NCBI RefSeq assembly: GCF_011761635.1
Contig: NZ_JAASRN010000003.1
Span: forward strand, 1 to 64,000
DNA length: 64,000 nucleotides
Direction: 5' to 3'
Source: Thermonema lapsum
Lineage (GTDB): Bacteria > Bacteroidota > Bacteroidia > Cytophagales > Thermonemataceae
The position numbers and the translations under genes are program-made. Below the pieces are notes generated by a model. That model made no database searches and was not told the DNA's origin. It saw nothing but the letters and a program-made list of their open reading frames with translations. Positions 45,288 to 53,190 of this stretch are shown here, in pieces (positions within the stretch are counted from its first letter, which is position 1; the number at the start of each line of letters is the position of its first letter).

Positions 45288-45758
45288 TTAGCCTTGCAGC
45301 TGCTGTTCTATGCCATCCAGGGCGGTAATCCCTTCGACCACTTCTTGTGGGATGGGTGCTTTTTGTTGTGTGCGAAAGTCATAAAACACCAAGCGAGCCT
45401 TGGCTTCGGTGGTGATGCGGCGGTGCTGTTCGCTCCAAATGGCGGCTTCCATGATGAGGCTGTATTCGTCCATGTTGATGACGCGGGTACCTATGGTAAT
45501 GGTGTCGGGGAAGAACAAAGGCACTTTGTAGTGCACTTCGATGCTTGCCAGCACGGGACCTACCGGGGTGAAGTCAAAGCGTTTGTTTTCAACTATTTTT
45601 TGCAGATAAGCCACGCGCCCCGACTCAAAGTAGCGCATATACACCACATTGTTTATATGACCGCCAAGGTCGAGTTCGCCCCATTGGGTAGGTAGGCGAA
45701 AAGTGGCTTTGTAGAGGTCAAGAAATTCTTCTTTGCTCAGTTGTTTTTTTGAAGTCAT
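45288..45758 (-). CDS. acyl-CoA thioesterase, YbgC/4HBT family
   Basis: A single hot-dog domain of 156 residues. The 4HBT-type region reads ELDLGGHINNVVYMRYFESG (about 28-47), where the usual Asp-x-x-G-H-x-N-N pattern is present as DLGGHINN, followed by ASIEVHYKVPLFFPDTITIG. Such enzymes hydrolyse short or aromatic acyl-CoAs. It lies in the middle of the queD-epimerase run, 17 bases after the preceding gene. Confidence 0.88.
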   Translation of the reverse strand: MTSKKQLSKEEFLDLYKATFRLPTQWGELDLGGHINNVVYMRYFESGRVAYLQKIVENKRFDFTPVGPVLASIEVHYKVPLFFPDTITIGTRVINMDEYSLIMEAAIWSEQHRRITTEAKARLVFYDFRTQQKAPIPQEVVEGITALDGIEQQLQG

Positions 45759-45775
45759 AGCTGTAGTTCGTTTGT

Positions 45776-46015
45776 TTATATGTCCAAGGTTTGATACCAG
45801 TCCTGATGCATTTCTTCAAATCGGTGTAATACCTTCGCCATGAAGTCTTCGCGCAAGACGGCTTGCTCTACTTCTTCGGGGCTCATCACTTCCACCTCGC
45901 TGATTTTATAGATTTGTTCCAAAAGTCCTTGTTCTATTTTTACAATGTACTTCTGATTCCATGTAAGCAAGGTGATTTTGCAGTGTTCGTGGGGTATTTC
46001 TTTTAATATGCGCAT
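45776..46015 (-). CDS. small conserved protein of unknown function
   Basis: I start it at 46015 (MRILKEIPHEHCKITLLTWN), which avoids overlapping queD; the 46045 start adds ten residues. The product is about 79 residues. The pattern KITLLTWNQKYIVKIEQGLL followed by LEQIYKISEVEV and DFMAKVLHRFEEMHQDWYQT resembles a small Bacteroidota-specific family. No function is known. It sits 16 bases after the queD stop and 17 bases before the thioesterase. Confidence 0.7.
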   Translation of the reverse strand: MRILKEIPHEHCKITLLTWNQKYIVKIEQGLLEQIYKISEVEVMSPEEVEQAVLREDFMAKVLHRFEEMHQDWYQTLDI

Positions 46016-46031
46016 GGCAGGCTGATATTTT

Positions 46032-46460
46032 TTATTTCTCGCCAAAATATTCTACATAATTGTTAGGGGTTTCATAGAGGCGCAAGGCATGAAGGCGGGC
46101 GTAATTGTTCGGTGCCAATGTGGGTATTTTGGGTTCGAGGATATGCCAAATCTCTTTGATAATGTTTTCGCAGCTGGGCAACTTGTCGCGCAGAAAGTCC
46201 ACGTCGAGATTGAGGTTTTTGTGGTCGAGCTTTTCGATGACTTCTTCACGAATGAGACGGCTGAGCTTCTTGAGGTCTACCACAAAGCCAGTATCGGGAT
46301 TGGGATATCCTTTGACCGTTACGATGAGCTCGAAGTTATGACCGTGCCAATTTTCGTTGGCGCAAGGACCAAAAACCGCTTCGTTTTCTTCTTTGCTCCA
46401 CTTGGGGTTGTAAAGCTTGTGCGCTGCGTTGAAGTGTTCTCTTCTGGATACGTACAACAT
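46032..46460 (-). CDS. queD: 6-pyruvoyl-tetrahydropterin synthase / QueD family
   Basis: A small T-fold enzyme of about 142 residues, starting at the ATG 46460 (MLYVSRREHFNAAHKLYNPK); a TTG at 46484 would be the alternative. Zinc-binding His residues are in FNAAHKLY and WHGHNFELIVTVKG (about 15 and 40-42), with the catalytic Cys in FGPCANENWHGHN. The segment VVDLKKLSRLIREEVIEKLD is typical. It could be 6-carboxytetrahydropterin synthase (queuosine route) or a pterin enzyme. No other que genes are adjacent. TATATTTG on the minus strand at 46487-46494 is a likely -7 element. Confidence 0.88.
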   Translation of the reverse strand: MLYVSRREHFNAAHKLYNPKWSKEENEAVFGPCANENWHGHNFELIVTVKGYPNPDTGFVVDLKKLSRLIREEVIEKLDHKNLNLDVDFLRDKLPSCENIIKEIWHILEPKIPTLAPNNYARLHALRLYETPNNYVEYFGEK

Positions 46461-46594
46461 TCCCTGCTTCTTCTTTAAATTCAAGGCAAATATAATAAAA
46501 AGGCACCATCGTTGGAGTGCGTTGAATCCATGCCGGCAACGCTCGTATTCTTTTTTGCGTTAACTCTTTATAAATGCTACCTTGTGATTGAGCT

Positions 46595-47830
46595 ATGAGG
46601 ACACTTTTTTGCTTTTTGTATTCGTATTTGTGCGTATGTGTTGCTGGGGCGCAAAATCTGGTGCCCAACCCCGGCTTTGAGCAGTATGACCGCTGCCCCA
46701 CAAAGTATGGCGAGATTGCACGGGCAGTGCCTTGGTTTGGTGTACGTGGTACTCCCGACTTTCTGGCTGCTTGCACTTCCAATTCTGCCATTAAGACACC
46801 GGGCAACTATTTCGGCAGTATGGTGGCACATAGTGGGGGTAATTACGCCGGCTTGGCTTCTTATCATCCTACGGTGCCCAATGAGATGATAGCTGTGAAG
46901 TTGAGCCGTCCCCTGCGCAAAGGCAAGCGCTACCGGGCAGGCTATTGGCTTTCGCTGGCTTATAGTTATTCGGGCTATGCCTCCAACAATATGGGCTTGC
47001 GTTTTAGCAATGCCCCCTATGCCGACACACTGGCTACCGAAGCGCACTTGCGCATGGAAAACATCTTAGACTATACAGGAGGTTGGACGCTCTTCGAAGG
47101 GGTCTTTCGTGCTGACCAAGATTATCAATATCTTTTGATTGGGAATTTCTACACCAAAGAGCGTTCTAAGCTGAAAGAACGCCCTTTTGCAGCGGCTTCT
47201 TCGGCTTATTACTACATTGATGATGTTTTTGTGGAAGAGCTACCCGACAGCAACGAAATAGTAGTAAGCATAGAAGTGCCTGCAACCATCGAGGCAGAAC
47301 TGCACCTGAAAGCCGAAGGGGAGCAAGAACAACAAGGTACATTCACCGGCGACACCCTCCTCCATTTGCCCAAACGACGCTATCGTGTGGAAATACACAC
47401 GCCTGGCAACTATCCGGTTATAGAAGACATTGTGCCCGACAGCACAGCATTGACTATCAAAGCGCAACCACAACCTTTGAAGAAGGGCGAAACCATCGTG
47501 TTGCGCCATATCTACTTTGACTTCGACAAGGCTACTTTGAAGAAAGCTTCCTATGAGGAGCTGGACCTGCTGGCAGACATCATGCGCCGAAATCCTTCCA
47601 TGCGTATTCTCATCAGCGGGCATACCGACAATGTGGGGAGGAGCGACTACAACCAGCGCCTGTCGCTGGCACGTGCAGAGGCAGTACGCAGCTACCTGCT
47701 GTCGAAAGGAATCGCCCCACGGCGCATAGAGGTGAAAGGTTGGGGTATGGAGCGCCCCATTGCCCCGAACGATACCGAAGAAGGGCGTGCCCTGAACCGG
47801 CGTGTAGAATTTACTATCTTGGATTTCTGA
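46595..47830 (+). CDS. OmpA-family protein with N-terminal lectin-like domain (paralogue)
   Basis: A 411-residue exported protein with signal peptide to about residue 19 (CVCVAGA-Q). The N-terminal domain (QNLVPNPGFEQYDRCPTKYG) matches the OmpA-family protein at 8902 and then a 60-residue link of repeated strands. The C-terminal OmpA domain (about 300-410) reads HIYFDFDKATLKKASYEELD, RILISGHTDNVGRSDYNQRL, ARAEAVRSYLLSKGI, RRVEFTIL. It is followed 9 bases later by a TolC-type channel, so the pair is likely co-transcribed. Outer-membrane/cell-wall location is inferred. Confidence 0.85.
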   Translation: MRTLFCFLYSYLCVCVAGAQNLVPNPGFEQYDRCPTKYGEIARAVPWFGVRGTPDFLAACTSNSAIKTPGNYFGSMVAHSGGNYAGLASYHPTVPNEMIAVKLSRPLRKGKRYRAGYWLSLAYSYSGYASNNMGLRFSNAPYADTLATEAHLRMENILDYTGGWTLFEGVFRADQDYQYLLIGNFYTKERSKLKERPFAAASSAYYYIDDVFVEELPDSNEIVVSIEVPATIEAELHLKAEGEQEQQGTFTGDTLLHLPKRRYRVEIHTPGNYPVIEDIVPDSTALTIKAQPQPLKKGETIVLRHIYFDFDKATLKKASYEELDLLADIMRRNPSMRILISGHTDNVGRSDYNQRLSLARAEAVRSYLLSKGIAPRRIEVKGWGMERPIAPNDTEEGRALNRRVEFTILDF

Positions 47831-47839
47831 TTCAAGCTT

Positions 47840-49303
47840 ATGAGACTACTCGCTATCATTTCTTCGCTGCTGCTACCATTGTGTACAGTGCAAGCTCAAC
47901 CATGGGTGATGAGTCTGCCGGATGCCATTGAGCGGGCTCAAAAAACCTCGCTCGACTACGAAAAGAATCGCAACGAATGGATTAACAACTATTGGGCATT
48001 CCGTATGCATCAGGCAAGCTTGCGCCCTCGTCTGACTTTTCGGGGCGACTTGCCCGACTTGAGTCGCACCATCGTGCCAGTGATTCAAAACGACGGTACT
48101 GAGACTTTCCGCGCCCGCAGCTTGGCAAGTTCTTTTGCCGAGATGGCACTCGAGCAGCCGTTAGTGCCTACGGGGGGTACCTTCTTCGTCAGTTCACAGC
48201 TGAGCCGTATCGACGTGCTCTCGCCCATCAATACCACTTCTTACCTTGCTTATCCGGTGGTGGTGGGTATTCGCCAGCCTCTTTGGGGGTATAACCACCT
48301 GTTGTGGCAGCAGCGCATTGAGCCCCTACGCTACGAAGAAAGTAGGCGCCGTTTCGATGAATCAATGGAGATGATAGCTGTCAAGACCACCGAACTTTTT
48401 TTCAATACGCTGTTGGCACAAAAAAGCCTCGAAATAGCCACGCTCAATTACAAAAATGCCGACACGCTCTACAGCATTGCGCGCGCACGTTTTGATTTAG
48501 GTAAAATATCGGAAGTGGAGTTGCTCGAAATAGAATTGTATTATCTGAACAGCCGCAATGCACGAGACTTGGCACAGTATGAGTACAACTACCATTTGCT
48601 GCAGTTGAAAAACTATTTGCGCTTGGAAGAGGACACCGACCTGCAATTAGAAGTGCCCGACTGGCTGCCTTCGTTGCGTGTCGATGCTCAAATGGCTTTG
48701 GAACAGGCACGCCAAAACAGAGCCAAAGCCTTGAATATACAGCGCCGTTTGCTGGAAGCCGAGCGGGAAATAGCCAGAGCACGTGCCGAAAGAGGCTTCC
48801 GGGCAGACCTCTACCTTTCGTTTGGTTTGTCGAAGAGTGCCCCCACCTTGTATGAGAGCTACCGCAAAGTGCAAGACCAAGAACGCTTCCGTTTAAGTTT
48901 GGAAATTCCTATCCTTGACTGGGGGCGGGGGCGTGCCCGCATCAAAACGGCTCTTGCCAACTATCACCTCACCAAGACCGAAGCTGAAATAGAGCAGAAT
49001 GAGTTTGAGCAGGAAGTGATTTTGCAAGTGCAGCGATGGAACATCTACAGCGAGCAAATACGCTATGCCCAACGGGCATGGGAGGTGGCACGCAAGCGCT
49101 ACGAGATAGCATGGCAGCGTTTTCGCAGTGGGCAAATACAACTTACGGACCTGAATATTGCCAAGCAGGAACAAAACGAGGCGCAGCGTCAATACTTGAG
49201 CAGTTTGCAGAATCTGTGGAGTGCCTATTTCGTTTTGCGTATGCTCACGCTCTACGACTTCGAAAGGCATCGAATCATAGAATATGAAGTGCATGAAGAG
49301 TAG
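47840..49303 (+). CDS. TolC family outer-membrane efflux protein
   Basis: A 487-residue protein with a signal peptide (about 1-21, TVQA-Q) and the long helical hairpins of TolC-type channels: SLPDAIERAQKTSLDYEKNR, VKTTELFFNTLLAQKSLEIA, AREIARARAERGFRADLYL-type repeats, and the second OEP repeat with IPILDWGRGRARIKTALANY. No membrane-fusion protein or RND/ABC pump gene is adjacent, so its partner is elsewhere. It is likely co-transcribed with the preceding OmpA-family gene. A hairpin follows. Confidence 0.85.
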   Translation: MRLLAIISSLLLPLCTVQAQPWVMSLPDAIERAQKTSLDYEKNRNEWINNYWAFRMHQASLRPRLTFRGDLPDLSRTIVPVIQNDGTETFRARSLASSFAEMALEQPLVPTGGTFFVSSQLSRIDVLSPINTTSYLAYPVVVGIRQPLWGYNHLLWQQRIEPLRYEESRRRFDESMEMIAVKTTELFFNTLLAQKSLEIATLNYKNADTLYSIARARFDLGKISEVELLEIELYYLNSRNARDLAQYEYNYHLLQLKNYLRLEEDTDLQLEVPDWLPSLRVDAQMALEQARQNRAKALNIQRRLLEAEREIARARAERGFRADLYLSFGLSKSAPTLYESYRKVQDQERFRLSLEIPILDWGRGRARIKTALANYHLTKTEAEIEQNEFEQEVILQVQRWNIYSEQIRYAQRAWEVARKRYEIAWQRFRSGQIQLTDLNIAKQEQNEAQRQYLSSLQNLWSAYFVLRMLTLYDFERHRIIEYEVHEE

Positions 49304-49319
49304 TCAAAGCTTTTTTGTC

Positions 49320-49353
49320 GCTGTGGGTGGTAGCGCTGTCTGCCACCCACAGC
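49320..49353. terminator. hairpin between convergent genes
   Basis: A perfect 11-base stem (49320-49330 with 49343-49353) with a 12-base loop, between the TolC gene and the ATP10-like gene. No long T-run follows on the plus strand. On the minus strand ACAAAAAAGC lies next to it. Confidence 0.55.
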
Positions 49354-49380
49354 AACTGACAAAGCAAAGCAAGTAGGAGT

Positions 49381-49941
49381 TTAGTTGCTGTATCGTTCAA
49401 TGATTTGACGCAGTTCGTCCATTTTACTTTGGCTATATGCGCCCGAAGTGATGTGTACTATACGCCCGTTTTTGTCCAGTACAAAAAAATAAGGTTTTGA
49501 TTTGTCTGTCATATTCAAAAAGCGCTTGTAGGGCGTAATATTGCCATGATAAAGCAGCACGTGCGCCCGCAGGCTTTGGTCTATATTCCTGAACTGCTGT
49601 TCAAACTTTTCAAACTGGTTATCGGGTACGATGGCACGTACCATCGGTATGAAATAGAGGTTCAGAGGCGTTTCGTCATATAATGATTCAAACACGGTGT
49701 GGTTTTCTTCCAAGAAAAACTTGTAAGCAGGCAAAAGCCATGTTTCTAGTTCAGCTTCTGACGCTTGTGAATAGGCAAGACAAAGCAGGCTCACCTTGCC
49801 GCGTGTATCTTCTGGAATACGCACGACTTCACCTGCTGCTGTGCGTCCTTCCAAAGCAGGGAACGGCTGGTCTTTTTGAGCAAAGAGCGAAAGAGAAATA
49901 CCGCTGAACAAGAGGGCTACTAAAAAACGTTGACACTTCAT
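49381..49941 (-). CDS. exported thioredoxin-fold protein, ATP10-like
   Basis: Start at 49941 (MKCQRFLVALLFSGISLSLF), giving a signal peptide and about 186 residues. After FPALEGRTAAGEVVRIPEDT comes GKVSLLCLAYSQASEAELET, then a strand VLLYHGNITPYKRFL and PYFFVLDKNGRIVHITSGAY. The overall order resembles thioredoxin-fold proteins of the ATP10 type, and there is no CxxC pair, so it cannot be an ordinary disulfide oxidoreductase. ATP10 proteins assist ATP synthase assembly in mitochondria; that role here is only a guess from shape. Single gene. Confidence 0.6.
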   Translation of the reverse strand: MKCQRFLVALLFSGISLSLFAQKDQPFPALEGRTAAGEVVRIPEDTRGKVSLLCLAYSQASEAELETWLLPAYKFFLEENHTVFESLYDETPLNLYFIPMVRAIVPDNQFEKFEQQFRNIDQSLRAHVLLYHGNITPYKRFLNMTDKSKPYFFVLDKNGRIVHITSGAYSQSKMDELRQIIERYSN

Positions 49942-50001
49942 ACCTCGAACCATTTATGTATTTTTAACTTTACGGAAAGTAAAGCCCCCAAGTTTTAACC
50001 T

Positions 50002-50787
50002 ATGGACATAGAACTACAACAAATCATAGAAACGGTATATGAAGCCGGTGCGGTGATTATGCACTATTTTCGTTCGGCACATTTACAAGTAGAACAAAAA
50101 AAAGATGATTCGCCCTTGACCGTAGCCGACCGTGAGTCGAATACTGTCTTGACGCATATGTTGCAACGCTACAGTGGGCATCCGGTAGTGTCGGAAGAAA
50201 ACCCCATGCTTCCTTATGAAGAGCGCCGGCGTTGGGGTAAGTTCTGGCTTATAGACCCCCTCGACGGCACCAAATCATTCATTCGTGGCGAAGAAACCTT
50301 TACCGTCAATGTGGCACTTGTCGAAGGGCAATTACCGGTAGTTGGTATTCTATATGCGCCGGCTTACGACACACTTTATTATGCCATCCGGGGGCAAGGA
50401 GCTTTCTATATCGAACACCATGGGCGCCCGCAAGCATTGAAGCGCCCACCCATGCCGGCTTATTTGACAGCGCTCATTAGCAAATCGCACCAGGGCACCA
50501 AAGACAAAGAGCTGCTACTCGGCTTGCCAGTAAAGCACTTTGTGCCCATGAGCAGTGCCTTGAAGTTTGCGAGGGTAGCCGAAGGGAAAGCCCATATTTA
50601 CGTGCGCACCGGACCCACGATGGAGTGGGATACGGCAGCTGGGCAGGTTATCGTGGAAGAGGTCGGAGGCGTGGTGTTGGACTTAGATGGTAACATGCTG
50701 GTTTACAATAAAGAAAAGATGTGCAATGAGGGCTTTGTTTGCAAATTGTATCCGGAATTGCAAACATTTTCGTCGGTAGAACAATGA
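50002..50787 (+). CDS. cysQ: 3'(2'),5'-bisphosphate nucleotidase, CysQ family
   Basis: A Mg-dependent phosphatase of 261 residues that removes the 3'-phosphate of PAP/PAPS. Motifs: DDSPLTVADRESN (about 35-47), VVSEENPMLPYEE (about 66-78), the signature WLIDPLDGTKSFIRGEETFT (about 86-105) and WDTAAGQVIVEEVGGVVLD (about 211-229). The KSF in the signature in place of TNF points to CysQ over inositol monophosphatase. It is the second member of this superfamily in the window. It is followed after 45 bases by a thioesterase. Confidence 0.9.
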   Translation: MDIELQQIIETVYEAGAVIMHYFRSAHLQVEQKKDDSPLTVADRESNTVLTHMLQRYSGHPVVSEENPMLPYEERRRWGKFWLIDPLDGTKSFIRGEETFTVNVALVEGQLPVVGILYAPAYDTLYYAIRGQGAFYIEHHGRPQALKRPPMPAYLTALISKSHQGTKDKELLLGLPVKHFVPMSSALKFARVAEGKAHIYVRTGPTMEWDTAAGQVIVEEVGGVVLDLDGNMLVYNKEKMCNEGFVCKLYPELQTFSSVEQ

Positions 50788-50832
50788 TATAAGGCGTCTC
50801 CTCATATCTTTGTACATTCAAAAAAACACGAC

Positions 50833-51300
50833 ATGGAAAAATTACCACAATCTCAGCAGCCGCAACACGTTTTTAGCAACTACATCGAAGAAAAGGTAAG
50901 GCGTTCGGAGACCCGTATTTTTAAAGCTGTATTTCCGGACCTTACTAACCACTATGACACACTTTTTGGAGGAACCGCCATGCAGATGATGGATGAAGTG
51001 GCATTCATCACCGCTACCCGCTTTACTCGCCTGCCGGTGGTAACCATAGCCAGCGACCGCATTGAATTCAAGAAGCCCATACCGGCGGGAACTATCGTGG
51101 AATTGGTGGGCAAAGTGGTCAAAATAGGCAATACCAGCCTGGATGTGCGTGTGGATATTTACGTGGAAAGCATGTATGCTGAAGAAAGAGAAAAAGCTAT
51201 TTCGGGCACATTTACCTTTGTTGCTATCGATAAAGAGCGCCGACCGATTAGTGTGCTTGCCAACTCTCCGCTTCCTCATTCCGGAGACAAAAAAGAATAG
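50833..51300 (+). CDS. acyl-CoA thioesterase, YciA family
   Basis: A hot-dog thioesterase of 155 residues. The signature is HYDTLFGGTAMQMMDEVAFI (about 42-61) with the ThrxPhe region VVTIASDRIEFKKPI (about 71-85), then GTIVELVGKVVKIGNTSLDV. YciA-type enzymes hydrolyse a wide range of acyl-CoAs, forming hexamers or trimers. It is divergent in family from the YbgC-like enzyme at 45 kb. TATCTTTG at 50805-50812 is a plausible -7 element. A GC-rich hairpin follows the stop. Confidence 0.9.
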   Translation: MEKLPQSQQPQHVFSNYIEEKVRRSETRIFKAVFPDLTNHYDTLFGGTAMQMMDEVAFITATRFTRLPVVTIASDRIEFKKPIPAGTIVELVGKVVKIGNTSLDVRVDIYVESMYAEEREKAISGTFTFVAIDKERRPISVLANSPLPHSGDKKE

Positions 51301-51305
51301 CAAAA

Positions 51306-51340
51306 GGGGGAGGCATTTGCCGTCCCCCTCTTGTTTGTTG
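51306..51340. terminator. GC-rich hairpin after the YciA-like thioesterase
   Basis: Stem GGGGGAGGC with GCC-G-TCCCCC (one bulged base) and a four-base loop, followed by TCTTGTTTGTTG on the plus strand. It separates two convergent genes and probably acts as a terminator for the thioesterase. Confidence 0.7.
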
Positions 51341-51345
51341 GGCTT

Positions 51346-52191
51346 TTATGCTTCGTCTGTTGGTTTACCTTTCTTAATTTTTTCGTTGCTGTCAGTTGCT
51401 TTTTCTATCTCGCTCTCGTTTTCAAGGCGGAAGGTCTCATACACTTTCAGTATTGGGTGTATTTCTTTTTTACGTGCTTTGAAGTCCAAGTCCACTTCGT
51501 CCACAATGTCGGTATCGATGATTTGCAGGTCTAAAAGCTCCTCGACCAAAGGGCGCAACGATTCGAAACCAGTATCCGATACGTCCAATGCGAAATTGGA
51601 TATAAATTCAATGTCGCTGTCGGCATCTGAGCCTTCAAATACAGCTTCTTCGTTTTTGAGTGCATCTGCATTTTCAATAAACAGTTCGAGCAGCTCACGA
51701 AAGGCATTTTCCACCTGTTTTGCTACACTTGGCTCATAGAAAACCGCTTGTGCCAAACCACTGCTGACTGCTAATTTAGAGAAGGGGTCTATATCGCCCT
51801 GATACAGCATATCTACATAAGTCTGAAAATGCTTTTTGGCAGAGAAAGTGATAAAGGGCCACATCTCTTCGAGCATAAAGGTGTCGCCAAAGAGAAGCTC
51901 CATGGTGTATGCATCACCGCGTAGTAGCTCCATGATCAATTGAGTGGCATGGTCGCTATGCATCTGGCGCAGCAGTAATATGGCATGCACGGGTGCCAGT
52001 CGCCCACCATCTAAAGGGAGGTCGGCGTAAAAACGAGGGCGTGAAGCCGCATCTTGCAAGATACGCAGCAAGTCCTCTTCAATGCCTTCCATGTTCAGCA
52101 AGTCCTCAATCATCTTCGGACTGACATCGTAGCCGGTAGTGAATAACTTTTCTACGGCTTTGTTTTTCACCTGAATTTCCTTTGGTATCAT
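51346..52191 (-). CDS. helical-repeat protein, possibly DUF1186-like
   Basis: Start at 52191 (MIPKEIQVKNKAVEKLFTTG); the longer frame from 52272 is AT-rich. The product of about 281 residues is helical with acidic character: VHAILLLRQMHSDHATQLIM, LLFGDTFMLEEMWPFITFSA, then a strongly acidic C-terminal third with EGSDADSDIEFISNF. The arrangement resembles HEAT-like or DUF1186 proteins, but the match is weak and no catalytic residues are seen. It is monocistronic, ending at the hairpin. TATATTTG on the minus strand at 52218-52225 fits a -7 element. Confidence 0.6.
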   Translation of the reverse strand: MIPKEIQVKNKAVEKLFTTGYDVSPKMIEDLLNMEGIEEDLLRILQDAASRPRFYADLPLDGGRLAPVHAILLLRQMHSDHATQLIMELLRGDAYTMELLFGDTFMLEEMWPFITFSAKKHFQTYVDMLYQGDIDPFSKLAVSSGLAQAVFYEPSVAKQVENAFRELLELFIENADALKNEEAVFEGSDADSDIEFISNFALDVSDTGFESLRPLVEELLDLQIIDTDIVDEVDLDFKARKKEIHPILKVYETFRLENESEIEKATDSNEKIKKGKPTDEA

Positions 52192-52277
52192 GATTGTTTT
52201 TTGTTGAAAAACAGCTGCAAATATACAAGATTTGAGATATTGAGATATATTGAAGGGGGCAACAGCAAGCATAGAAA

Positions 52278-53113
52278 TTACTGCTGCACAATGTGAAGCA
52301 GGCTTTCGCGTAAGGGGCGAATACTTTGGATATTCTCAGGCGCTTGTGCCATCTGTATATCATACTCAAAGCGGCGATTGGTTTGTATGGAAGCCTGTGC
52401 CAAGGTGTATGATGCACGGGAGCCGAGTTGCTTTTTTATTTTTATGTTTTCTAAGGCTTTCGGGGTATAAAGCGTTTTGTAGATGTGGGCTTTTTGATGT
52501 ATGCTCAATGCCTTACTGAAGGTTTGCACATGTGTTTTCTGGTCGATGGTGATGGATTTTACGTAATAGAGCGTGTCTTGTTGCAGCTGGAAGCGCTCTT
52601 CTATAAGTTTCTTGTTCCGCTCAAAATATTGCACGACAAATTGGATTTGTAGATGCTTGAGTATTTACGGGTCATAGAATAACCATTCATTGAGATTTTC
52701 CCAGTGGGTAAGTGTCTACTGTTTGCCACTGCGCGACAGCAGGATAAAGCATCCTGCCCAGTCGGCGACCAGATGCTCGTGTCGTTTGTTGTCTGCATTA
52801 TAAAGGGCACAATAGCGTTGCAGTCGCCCTTGTTCGTTTGGGGCAGGGGAGTGCAATACAGACAAGTAGTGCTGCACGAATATGCATAGCGCCCGGTGTG
52901 AGTATGCTCCTTGCCTTCGTAGCGTTGGGTCAATATGCTACGAATGAGGTCTTCGGCATGGGGGGCGGTGGCACACAGGCGCTGCAGGTGGGCTGTATCT
53001 TGTGCCAGCGCCGCCGTATAAAAATCGTTCCAGAACTGGTGCACTTGTTTGTGTTGTGCTTGACTGCTGGTACTTAAAAGCAGCCCAAGGCATAGCATTG
53101 CAACATGCTTCAC
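52278..53113 (-). pseudogene. frameshifted gene for an exported protein
   Basis: The 5' frame encodes a good signal peptide (MKHVAMLCLGLLLSTSSQAQ) and continues to about ILTQRYEGKEHTHTGRYAY. There the sensible reading moves to the next frame: FVQHYLSVLHSPAPNEQGRL, then VADWAGCFILLSRSGKQ. This frame meets a TAG (plus-strand CTA 52716-52718) and a TAA (52665-52667), but coding resumes each time (LTHWENLNEWLFYDP, then QYFERNKKLIEERFQLQQDT) to 52278. One frameshift plus two in-frame stops make this a pseudogene of about 275 codons. The family is not recognised. Confidence 0.75.
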
Positions 53114-53190
53114 TTTTCTTACGCTACTGCTTCTTTTTTCTCTTGCCTAAGGTAAGTATTGCAGGGCAAAAATACAAACAAGGGCATGGG

